Shown here piece by piece: positions 1 to 4,547 of a DNA stretch of 6,027 bases. Under the pieces are notes generated by a model that ran no database searches, was not told the DNA's origin, and saw only the letters and a program-made list of their open reading frames with translations. Made by a program: the position numbers and the translations under genes. Position 1 is the stretch's first letter. Each line of letters begins with the position of its first letter. This DNA is from Lentzea sp. (GTDB taxonomy: Bacteria > Actinomycetota > Actinomycetes > Mycobacteriales > Pseudonocardiaceae): assembly GCA_030146905.1 (NCBI GenBank), contig JASLAV010000491.1, positions 1-6,027 of the forward strand, read 5' to 3'.

Positions 1-306
1 GGGCCCGTGGACTTCACGCCGACGTCGGTCGTCTCCACTCTCGCGGCACCCCACGTGTCGCAGCTGACCTACGACCACGCCGTCGCGCTGTTGGAGGACG
101 TGCTGGTGGTGTCCGACGCCGAGGCCGCGCGGGGCTCGCTCGCGCTGGCCGAGGCGCAGAAGGTGTGGGCGGAGCCCGCCGCCGGTTGCCTGGTGCCGGC
201 GGCGCGCGCGGTGCTCGACCGGGTCGGGCCCGGTGCCCGGCTCGGCCTCGTGCTGTGCGGCGGGAACGCGGCCGTCGCCGACGTCGTGCGCTGGGCGGGC
301 GCCTGA
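1..306 (+). CDS. Threonine/serine dehydratase, PLP-dependent (C-terminal part, 5' end outside window)
   Basis: This is the last 101 residues of a fold-type II PLP enzyme of the threonine dehydratase / serine racemase group. The family removes the amino group of L-threonine or L-serine to give a 2-oxoacid and ammonia in the cytoplasm. The frame is open to the window edge (it starts GPVDFTPTS), so the GTG at position 7 is probably internal. Visible signs are a strand-helix run ending VVSDAEAARG, the EPAAG segment, and a C-terminal LCGGN motif. In this family the Ser/Cys of the (S/C)GGN motif faces the pyridine nitrogen of PLP. The length of the remaining tail fits the catabolic type without an ACT regulatory domain, because the protein ends about 14 residues after CGGN. 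The Lys that binds PLP lies outside the window. The gene converges on the nitroreductase. Part of its 3' end is repeated downstream at 364-400. Confidence 0.85.
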   Translation, partial: GPVDFTPTSVVSTLAAPHVSQLTYDHAVALLEDVLVVSDAEAARGSLALAEAQKVWAEPAAGCLVPAARAVLDRVGPGARLGLVLCGGNAAVADVVRWAGA

Positions 307-344
307 GCCGTCAGGCCATGTGCCAGGTGACGGCGGCGCGCACG
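258..344. repeat. Direct repeat, copy 1 (convergent gene junction)
   Basis: Bases 258-292 match 364-398 with 2 mismatches in 35. Bases 305-344 match 399-438 with 5 mismatches in 40. Copy 1 holds 12 extra bases (293-304 or a one-base shift) that encode the dehydratase C-terminal residues WAGA. Read on the plus strand it is the authentic end of the dehydratase. Read on the minus strand it ends in VRAAVTWHMA-stop, resembling the nitroreductase tail REAVNWHTA-stop in copy 2. Confidence 0.85.
307..334. terminator. Possible bidirectional terminator hairpin, copy 1
   Basis: GCCGTCA (307-313) pairs perfectly with TGACGGC (328-334). Inside it a smaller GGC/GCC stem (314-316 with 322-324) is possible. 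It begins directly after the dehydratase stop codon. No U tract follows, which is common for actinobacterial hairpins but leaves the function unproven. The same stem is intact in repeat copy 2. Confidence 0.4.
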
Positions 345-363
345 GTGCTCAACAGGTCGAGCC

Positions 364-438
364 CGGCGGCAACGCGGCCGTCACCGACGTCGTGCGCTGA
401 GCCGTCAGGCCGTGTGCCAGTTGACGGCCTCGCGCGCG
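364..438. repeat. Direct repeat, copy 2 (convergent gene junction)
   Basis: This is the second copy of the repeat described at 258-344, with the left part offset by 106 bp and the right part by 94 bp. On the plus strand it encodes a severed dehydratase end, GGNAAVTDVVR-stop, lacking the last four residues. On the minus strand it is the genuine C-terminus and stop of the nitroreductase. The arrangement fits an old tandem duplication of a tight convergent junction. Each living gene kept the copy nearest to it, and the inner halves decayed. Confidence 0.85.
401..428. terminator. Possible bidirectional terminator hairpin, copy 2
   Basis: GCCGTCA (401-407) pairs perfectly with TGACGGC (422-428), the same stem as at 307-334. 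It covers the nitroreductase stop codon and its last codons. All differences between the two repeat copies in this stretch fall in the loop or outside the stem. Confidence 0.4.
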
Positions 439-1094
439 TCCCCGCGGCTGGTGCGGAACGAGTTGACCGGGTGCGAGCGGTCCGGGTAGCCGAGCGAGAC
501 CGCGGCGACGACCTTCCGGTTCTCCGGCAGCCCGAAGTGCTCGCGCAGGAAGTCCGGGTACGCGGCGAGGGCGGCCTGCGGTGCGGCGCCGAGCCCCAGG
601 CTCTGCGCCGCGAGCAGGAAGCTGTTCAGGTACAGGCCGCAGTCGATCGCGCCGTACACGCCCAGGTCGGCCTCGGTGGTGACGATCGCGACGTGCGGCG
701 CGTCGAACAGCTCGAAGTTGCGCAGGGCCTGGCGCAGGGTTCCCTCGTGGTCGCCCTTCTCGATGCCGACGCTCTGGTAGAGCTGCACACCGCACTCACG
801 CCGCCGCTGCTGGTACACGCCGCTGTAGCGGACCGGGAACGCGAAGTCGGGAGCGCCGGGGTTCTCGCGGACGTGCGCCAACAGCCGTGAACGCAGCCGT
901 TCGGTGCCCGCGCCCTCGGTGAGCTCCACCTGCCACGGCTGGGTGTTGCACCAGGAGGGCGTGCGCTGGGCGGCGTCCAGCAGCTTCTCGAGGGTGGTCC
1001 TGGGAACCGGGTCCGGCAGGAACTGCCGGCACGTCCACCGCTCGGACAGCAGCGCGTGCAGCGCCTCGTAGGTGCCTTCGACAAGGGTGCTCAC
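405..1094 (-). CDS. Nitroreductase family protein (FMN-dependent NAD(P)H oxidoreductase)
   Basis: A 229-residue protein of the nitroreductase fold, near the usual family length. Members are cytoplasmic FMN homodimers that use NAD(P)H to reduce nitroaromatics, quinones or similar electrophiles; the substrate here is unknown. Family features are the N-terminal RWTCRQF segment (Arg23, FMN phosphate region), PSWCNTQPWQ at about 46-55, the AIDCGLYLNSFLLAAQSLGLGA helix and turn at 149-170 (central dimer helix), and LGYPDRSHPVNSFRTSR at 201-217, where the C-terminal Arg is typical. The open frame runs 110 codons further upstream, but that would cross the whole divergent promoter and the HxlR gene. 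The GTG at 1094 has a strong GGAGG at 1103-1099, four bases away, so I choose it. The gene is divergent from the HxlR regulator, and two operator-like dyads lie between them, so HxlR control is likely. The 3' end lies in the duplicated junction. Confidence 0.9.
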   Translation of the reverse strand: MSTLVEGTYEALHALLSERWTCRQFLPDPVPRTTLEKLLDAAQRTPSWCNTQPWQVELTEGAGTERLRSRLLAHVRENPGAPDFAFPVRYSGVYQQRRRECGVQLYQSVGIEKGDHEGTLRQALRNFELFDAPHVAIVTTEADLGVYGAIDCGLYLNSFLLAAQSLGLGAAPQAALAAYPDFLREHFGLPENRKVVAAVSLGYPDRSHPVNSFRTSRGDAREAVNWHTA

Positions 1095-1098
1095 GGAA

Positions 1099-1128
1099 CC
1101 TCCGGTCTCTTTTCGAGACCAGACGCTA
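1099..1128 (-). promoter_or_regulatory. Nitroreductase promoter -10 and ribosome binding site
   Basis: On the minus strand TAGCGT (1128-1123) matches the TANNNT -10 pattern and would start transcription near 1116. GGAGG (1103-1099) follows and decides the GTG start at 1094. No good -35 is visible: the hexamer at the right distance is TCTCTT. The predicted start falls inside operator 1. Confidence 0.5.
1104..1120. promoter_or_regulatory. Putative HxlR operator 1
   Basis: The 17-bp dyad GGTCTCTTTTCGAGACC has perfect 6-bp arms (GGTCTC/GAGACC) around five bases. It abuts the nitroreductase GGAGG and overlaps its predicted transcription start. Its reverse complement recurs at 1137-1153 with a single mismatch. 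That match, and the position next to the HxlR gene, are the reasons for the call; binding is inferred. Confidence 0.65.
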
Positions 1129-1136
1129 GCAGTTGT

Positions 1137-1153
1137 GGTCCCGAAAAGAGACC
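1137..1153. promoter_or_regulatory. Putative HxlR operator 2
   Basis: GGTCCCGAAAAGAGACC is the inverted copy of operator 1 with one mismatch. The two centres are 33 bp apart, about three helical turns. It covers the expected -35 region of the HxlR promoter and the upstream region of the nitroreductase promoter, so a bound regulator could control both genes. Confidence 0.65.
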
Positions 1154-1160
1154 ATCTGGG

Positions 1161-1166
1161 TACAGT
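1161..1166 (+). promoter_or_regulatory. -10 element of the HxlR gene, probably leaderless
   Basis: TACAGT fits the TANNNT pattern and ends 7 bases before the ATG at 1174. There is no Shine-Dalgarno sequence in between. This spacing puts the transcript start at or next to the start codon, the usual signature of leaderless mRNAs in actinobacteria. Confidence 0.5.
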
Positions 1167-1173
1167 TGCCGGC

Positions 1174-1656
1174 ATGCGGTACGAACAGCTCGCCGACCTG
1201 CCGTGCTCGATCACCCGACCGCTGGTGCTGCTCGGCGACCGCTGGACGTTGCTGATCCTCAAGGAGGCCTTCGCCGGCGTCCGCAGGTTCAACGCGTTCC
1301 GCGCCGGTCTCGGCATCCCGCGCAGCCGCCTGCAGGACCGCCTCACCCGCCTGGTCGACCACGGCGTCCTGGCGCGGCAGCAGGCAGGCGACGGCGACCA
1401 CCAGGAGTACCGCCTCACCCGCAAGGGGCACGACCTCTACCCGATCCTCATGGCGATCAGGGAGTGGGGCGACACCTACATGGCGCCGGACGGCCCGCCC
1501 GTCCACTACCGGCACAGCGACTGCGGCGGCGAGGCGCACGCGTCACTGGAGTGCGACTCCTGCGGCAACCGCCTCTCCGCCCACGACGTCACCCCCGAGG
1601 CGGGGCCGGGCCTGCTCGCCCTCGGCATGAAGCCCGCCGCGGGCACCGCGCACTGA
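1174..1656 (+). CDS. HxlR-family winged-helix transcriptional regulator
   Basis: A 160-residue DNA-binding regulator. The N-terminal LPCSITRPLVLLGDRWTLLI (9-28) is the classic HxlR signature. The winged helix follows: FAGVRRFNAFRAGLGIPRSR (33-52), recognition helix region 48-66, and a wing around 68-82 (QQAGDGDHQEYRLT). Cys11 sits at the conserved N-terminal Cys position used for thiol sensing in family members such as Bacillus YodB and HypR. The protein also has a C-terminal extension with Cys117, Cys127 and Cys130 (DCGG, CDSCG) that looks like a small zinc-ribbon knuckle. The open frame extends 34 codons upstream, but ATG 1174 starts the conserved domain and has a -10 element at leaderless distance. 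The gene is divergent from the nitroreductase, and two dyads in the shared promoter make repression of both genes likely. The sensed signal is unknown; an electrophile or quinone is a guess from the family. Confidence 0.92.
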   Translation: MRYEQLADLPCSITRPLVLLGDRWTLLILKEAFAGVRRFNAFRAGLGIPRSRLQDRLTRLVDHGVLARQQAGDGDHQEYRLTRKGHDLYPILMAIREWGDTYMAPDGPPVHYRHSDCGGEAHASLECDSCGNRLSAHDVTPEAGPGLLALGMKPAAGTAH

Positions 1657-1658
1657 GG

Positions 1659-1682
1659 CCCGGCGCCCGCGCGGGTTCCGGG
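1659..1682. terminator. Possible bidirectional terminator between HxlR and LLM genes
   Basis: The 26-bp gap between two convergent stops can fold as CCCGG (1659-1663) with CCGGG (1678-1682), enclosing the perfect palindrome CCCGCGCGGG (1666-1675). There is no U tract, and GC-rich palindromes are common at this base composition, so this is a weak call based mainly on position. Confidence 0.35.
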
Positions 1683-2705
1683 TCAGCGCCAGCCGAGTGC
1701 GGGCGCGACGTGCACGAGGATGTTCTCGAGGACGTGCGCGTTGTACTCGACGCCGAGCTGGTTGGGCACCGTCAGCAGCAGGGTGTCGGCCTCGGCGATC
1801 GCCTCGTCCTCCGCCAGCTGCTCGATCAGCACGTCGGGCTCCGCCGCGTAGGAGCGGCCGAAGATCGCCCTGTTCGGGCCGTCGATGAAACCGACGTGGT
1901 CCTTGCTCTCGCCGTCGCCGCCGAAGTACATGTCGTCGAGGTCCGAGGTGATCGCGAAGATGCTGCGCGACACCGACACCCGAGGCTCGCGTTCCCAGCC
2001 GGCCTCTGTCCACGCCTTGCGGAACTCACGGATCTGGTCGGCCTGCTGGACGTGGAACGGCGCGCCGCCCTCGTCGAACTTCAGGGTCGAGCTCATCAGG
2101 TTCATGCCCTGCTGCGCCGCCCACGCGGCGGTGCCGTTGGAGCCGGCGCCCCACCAGATCCGGTCGCGCAGACCGGGCGCGTGCGGCTCGACGCGCAGCA
2201 GCCCAGGAGGGTTCGGGAACATCGGCCGGGGGTTCGGCTGGGCGAAGCCCCCGCCCTCCAGCACCTTCAGGAACAGCTCGGTGTGCATCCGCGCCATGTC
2301 CGCGTCGGTCTGGCCCTCACCCGGCTGGTAGCCGAAGTGGCGCCACCCGTCGATCACCTGCTCGGGCGATCCCCTGGAGATGCCGAGCTGCAGCCTGCCG
2401 CCGGCGATGAGGTCGGCCGACCCGGCGTCCTCGACCATGTACATCGGGTTCTCGTACCGCATGTCGATGACACCGGTGCCGATCTCGATGCGCTCGGTCT
2501 TCGCGCCGATCGCGGCGAGCAGCGGGAACGGCGAGGCGAGCTGCCTGGCGAAGTGGTGCACGCGGAAGTAGGCGCCGTCCGCGCCCAGCTCCTCCGCGGC
2601 CACGGCCAGGTCGATCGACTGCAGCAGCGTGTCCGCCGCCGACCTGGTCTGCGAGTGCGGGCTGTCCGACCAGTGGCCGAACGACAGGAACCCAATCTTC
2701 TTCAC
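1683..2705 (-). CDS. LLM class flavin-dependent oxidoreductase (luciferase-like monooxygenase)
   Basis: A 340-residue protein of the bacterial luciferase-like TIM-barrel family, which uses reduced FMN or F420 for monooxygenation or hydride transfer; cofactor and substrate cannot be read here. Visible family blocks are the N-terminal strand IGFLSFGHW (4-12), SIDLAVAAEELGADGAYFRVHHF (30-52), the strand IEIGTGVIDMRYENPMYMVED (73-93), DLIAGGRLQLGISRGSPEQ (98-116) and IWWGAGSNGTAAWAAQQGMNLM (183-204). The length is typical. The start is a GTG at 2705, giving MKKIGF directly before the first barrel strand. It lacks a Shine-Dalgarno sequence but has TATAGT six bases upstream, so a leaderless transcript is likely. 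The gene is divergent from the SDR gene across a 110-bp region with two LysR-type sites, and it may share control with the SDR. It converges on the HxlR gene. Confidence 0.9.
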   Translation of the reverse strand: MKKIGFLSFGHWSDSPHSQTRSAADTLLQSIDLAVAAEELGADGAYFRVHHFARQLASPFPLLAAIGAKTERIEIGTGVIDMRYENPMYMVEDAGSADLIAGGRLQLGISRGSPEQVIDGWRHFGYQPGEGQTDADMARMHTELFLKVLEGGGFAQPNPRPMFPNPPGLLRVEPHAPGLRDRIWWGAGSNGTAAWAAQQGMNLMSSTLKFDEGGAPFHVQQADQIREFRKAWTEAGWEREPRVSVSRSIFAITSDLDDMYFGGDGESKDHVGFIDGPNRAIFGRSYAAEPDVLIEQLAEDEAIAEADTLLLTVPNQLGVEYNAHVLENILVHVAPALGWR

Positions 2706-2711
2706 AATTCA

Positions 2712-2717
2712 ACTATA
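2712..2717 (-). promoter_or_regulatory. -10 element of the LLM oxidoreductase gene, probably leaderless
   Basis: Minus-strand TATAGT (2717-2712), 5 of 6 to TATAAT, lies six bases before the GTG at 2705. No ribosome binding site is present. The expected -35 position (about 2735-2740) has no clear hexamer and touches the left end of the palindrome at 2739. Confidence 0.55.
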
Positions 2718-2738
2718 CGTCGGCGGCGACCGAAAATG

Positions 2739-2761
2739 AGCCATGCGCAGCGCGCATGGCT
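2739..2761. promoter_or_regulatory. Perfect 10-3-10 palindrome, putative LysR recognition site
   Basis: AGCCATGCGC (2739-2748) and GCGCATGGCT (2752-2761) are exact inverted copies around AGC. The dyad contains the LysR-type T-N11-A pattern (T2744, A2756) within GCCAT-N11-ATGGC. Its centre, 2750, is at about -66 of the SDR start if that transcript is leaderless, the usual place for a LysR recognition site. It is about 45 bp upstream of the LLM start. Confidence 0.6.
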
Positions 2762-2771
2762 GAGGCGCAAA

Positions 2772-2792
2772 ACCATCGCTGGTGGACATGGC
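2772..2792. promoter_or_regulatory. Second CCAT-N11-ATGG site, putative LysR activation site
   Basis: ACCAT (2772-2776) and ATGGC (2788-2792) are separated by 11 bases, repeating the outer arms of the palindrome at 2739-2761 with unrelated inner bases. The two centres are 32 bp apart, about three helical turns. Centred at about -34 of the SDR start, it overlaps the -35 region, as LysR activation sites do. Confidence 0.5.
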
Positions 2793-2802
2793 TCGACGCG
2801 CC

Positions 2803-2808
2803 TAGCGT
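2803..2808 (+). promoter_or_regulatory. -10 element of the SDR gene, probably leaderless
   Basis: TAGCGT (TANNNT) ends seven bases before ATG 2816 and no Shine-Dalgarno sequence intervenes. It is the same hexamer as the predicted nitroreductase -10. No consensus -35 is seen at 17-18 bp, which would suit an activator-dependent promoter. Confidence 0.5.
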
Positions 2809-2815
2809 GAATTGC

Positions 2816-3637
2816 ATGTCAACGTGGTTCATCACAGGAGCATCCAGGGGTATCGGACGCGAGCTGGTCGAACAGGTCCTGGCGCGCGGAGATCGGGTGG
2901 CCGCGACGTTGCGCGACCCGAGCAGGCTGGACGACCTGGCGGAGCGCTACGGCGACCGGCTGTGGCGGCGCCGTCTCGACGTCACCGACACGGCACAGGT
3001 CGGGCACGTGCTCGGCGAGGCCTTCGCGGCGCACGAGCGGATCGACGTCGTGGTCTCCAACGCGGGCAGCGGCGTGTTCGGTGCGGCGGAGGACCTGACC
3101 GACCGGCAGGTCGAGGACTCCATCGCCACGAACCTGACCGCGTCGATCCAGCTCGCCAGGCGGACCGTGCCGTTGCTGCGGGAGCAGGGCGGCGGCGTGT
3201 TCGTGCAGCTGTCCAGCATGGGCGGGCACATCACGTTCCCCGGGTTCGCGATCTACCACGCCACCAAGTGGGGTGTGGAGGGCTACCTCGAGGCGCTGGC
3301 CGCCGAGGTCGCGCCGTTCGGCATCAGCACGGTGCTGGTCGAGCCCGGCATGGTGCGCACCGGCTTCTACGACGCGGCCCAGCGCGTCCCGGTCAGCGAG
3401 CCCTACCGCGGCGGTCCCGCCGACACGGCGCCGCTGCCGCTGGAATCCATGCCGGGAAGCCAGTCCGGCGTGGCCCACGCGATCATCGAGGCAGCGCTGT
3501 CCGACGCACCGCCGTTGCGGCTGCTGCTCAACTCCGACGCCTACGAGCTGGTCACCGGTGCGGTGCGCGAACGGCTCGCCGGGTTCGAGGCGCAGGAGGA
3601 GTCGGCGCGCGCCGCGGACGCCGAGCACGTGGCCTGA
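2816..3637 (+). CDS. Short-chain dehydrogenase/reductase (SDR), classical type
   Basis: A 273-residue Rossmann-fold oxidoreductase that interconverts an alcohol and a carbonyl with a nicotinamide cofactor in the cytoplasm. Classical SDR motifs are all present: TGASRGIG (7-14) for cofactor binding, DVTD (55-58), NAG (82-84), Asn106, Ser134, Tyr147-x3-Lys151 (YHATK), and EPGMVRT (176-182). Arg11 in the glycine loop and Arg33 after the second strand suggest a preference for NADP(H). After residue 182 the segment to about 215 would be the substrate lid, and the protein ends in a charged helix. I choose ATG 2816, not the in-frame ATG at 2756, because the Rossmann strand begins right after it (STWFITG) and a -10 lies seven bases upstream; the longer form would also translate the two LysR-type sites. 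A LysR regulator follows 16 bp downstream on the same strand. The substrate is not predictable. Confidence 0.93.
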   Translation: MSTWFITGASRGIGRELVEQVLARGDRVAATLRDPSRLDDLAERYGDRLWRRRLDVTDTAQVGHVLGEAFAAHERIDVVVSNAGSGVFGAAEDLTDRQVEDSIATNLTASIQLARRTVPLLREQGGGVFVQLSSMGGHITFPGFAIYHATKWGVEGYLEALAAEVAPFGISTVLVEPGMVRTGFYDAAQRVPVSEPYRGGPADTAPLPLESMPGSQSGVAHAIIEAALSDAPPLRLLLNSDAYELVTGAVRERLAGFEAQEESARAADAEHVA

Positions 3638-3640
3638 CGG

Positions 3641-3646
3641 AATACT
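3641..3646 (+). promoter_or_regulatory. Weak -10-like element before the LysR gene
   Basis: AATACT lies seven bases before ATG 3654, the same spacing as at the other apparently leaderless genes here, and there is no Shine-Dalgarno sequence. The first base departs from TANNNT, so the LysR gene may instead depend on read-through from the SDR gene. Confidence 0.25.
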
Positions 3647-3653
3647 GGCCCCC

Positions 3654-4544
3654 ATGTCGGAGATGACCTTGGCCGGGCTGCGTGTCGTCGTCGAGGTCGC
3701 GCGGCGGGGCTCGTTCACCGCGGCGGCCGACGCGCTCGGCTACACGCAGTCCGCGGTCTCCCGGCAGGTGGGCACGATGGAGACGGCGGTGGGCAGCCCG
3801 TTGTTCGAGCGCTGGGCGCGCGGCGTGCGCCCCACGCCCGCCTGCGAGGCACTGCTCGAGCACGCGCGGCACGTCGTCGCGCACCTGGAGGCCGCCGAGC
3901 TGAAGATCGCCGGGCTGCGCGACCGGATCGCGGGCCGGCTGGCGGTCGGCGCCTACCCGACGGCGGCGGCGAGCTTCGTGCCGCGGGCGATCGCGCGGCT
4001 CACGGCGGCGCACCCCGCGCTGGCCGTCCGGCTCGGCGAGGCTGGCAGCCCGGCGTTGCTGCGCCGGCTGCGCGCCGGGCGGATCGAGGTCGCGGTCATC
4101 GCGATCGGTGACAGTCTGCCCGGCTACGACCTCACCGGGTTGCGGACCGAGCCCGTGCCCGGTGGGCGCGGGCTCGGCGTGGCCGTCGCGAACGGGCATC
4201 CGTTCGCGGGCCAGGAGTTCGTCGACGTGCGCGACCTCGCCGGCCAGGTGTGGATCGTGGGCGCGGGCAAGGAGGGCGACCCGCAGTTCGGCGCGTGGCC
4301 CACCCTGTCCGAGCCCCGTCTCGGTCACGAGGCGAGGACCTGGCAGACGCGCCTCGGCCTCGTCGCCGCCGGGCTCGGCGTGTCCGTCCTGCCGGGACTC
4401 GCCGCGGACATCGTCCCGCGCGGCGTCACGTGGGTGCCGGTCCGCGATCCCGGGCTGCTCGAACGGCGCAGGACCGTCGTCGTCACCGAGGAGGACCGCT
4501 CCCCCGCCGCCGACGCGTTCGCGCAGGCGTTGCGGGAGAGCTGA
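3654..4544 (+). CDS. LysR-family transcriptional regulator
   Basis: A 296-residue LysR-type regulator of normal length. The N-terminal winged helix-turn-helix is clear: LAGLRVVVEVARRGSFTAAA (6-25), recognition helix around 29-40 (GYTQSAVSRQVG), and the wing LFERWARGVRPTPA (50-63). A linker helix (about 66-90) joins the periplasmic-binding-like effector domain, which begins GRLAVGAYPTAAASFVPRAI (94-113) and includes RRLRAGRIEVAVI (137-149) and a late LGLVAAGLGVSVLPGLA (234-250) typical of the C-terminal lobe. The frame is open far upstream over the SDR gene, but ATG 3654 starts the domain; ATG 3663 is a possible alternative. It lies 16 bp after the SDR stop on the same strand, where most LysR genes are divergent from their targets. 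It is the best candidate for binding the two CCAT-N11-ATGG sites. The effector is unknown. Its stop is 3 bp from the opposing SGNH gene stop. Confidence 0.93.
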   Translation: MSEMTLAGLRVVVEVARRGSFTAAADALGYTQSAVSRQVGTMETAVGSPLFERWARGVRPTPACEALLEHARHVVAHLEAAELKIAGLRDRIAGRLAVGAYPTAAASFVPRAIARLTAAHPALAVRLGEAGSPALLRRLRAGRIEVAVIAIGDSLPGYDLTGLRTEPVPGGRGLGVAVANGHPFAGQEFVDVRDLAGQVWIVGAGKEGDPQFGAWPTLSEPRLGHEARTWQTRLGLVAAGLGVSVLPGLAADIVPRGVTWVPVRDPGLLERRRTVVVTEEDRSPAADAFAQALRES

Positions 4545-4547
4545 AGG

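Noticed and set aside
1095..1424. N-terminal extension of the nitroreductase by 110 residues
   Set aside because: It would overlap the HxlR gene antisense and include the divergent promoter and operators. The GTG at 1094 has a strong ribosome binding site.
2739..2761. Palindrome read as a transcription terminator
   Set aside because: It lies between two divergent starts, not after a gene, and lacks a U tract. Its size and T-N11-A spacing fit an operator better.
2783..2788. TGGACA as the -35 of the SDR promoter
   Set aside because: It is 14 bp from the -10 TAGCGT, too short for a normal sigma-70-type spacer.
1056..2810. A 584-codon open frame on the plus strand
   Set aside because: It crosses the HxlR gene in another frame and runs antisense to the LLM gene. 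The translation is Arg/Pro/Gly-rich low-complexity text typical of shadow frames in high-GC DNA.
2756..2815. Earlier in-frame ATG for the SDR gene, adding 20 residues
   Set aside because: The additional residues are not SDR-like, they would span the second LysR-type site and the -10, and SDR proteins start just before the TGxxxGxG strand.
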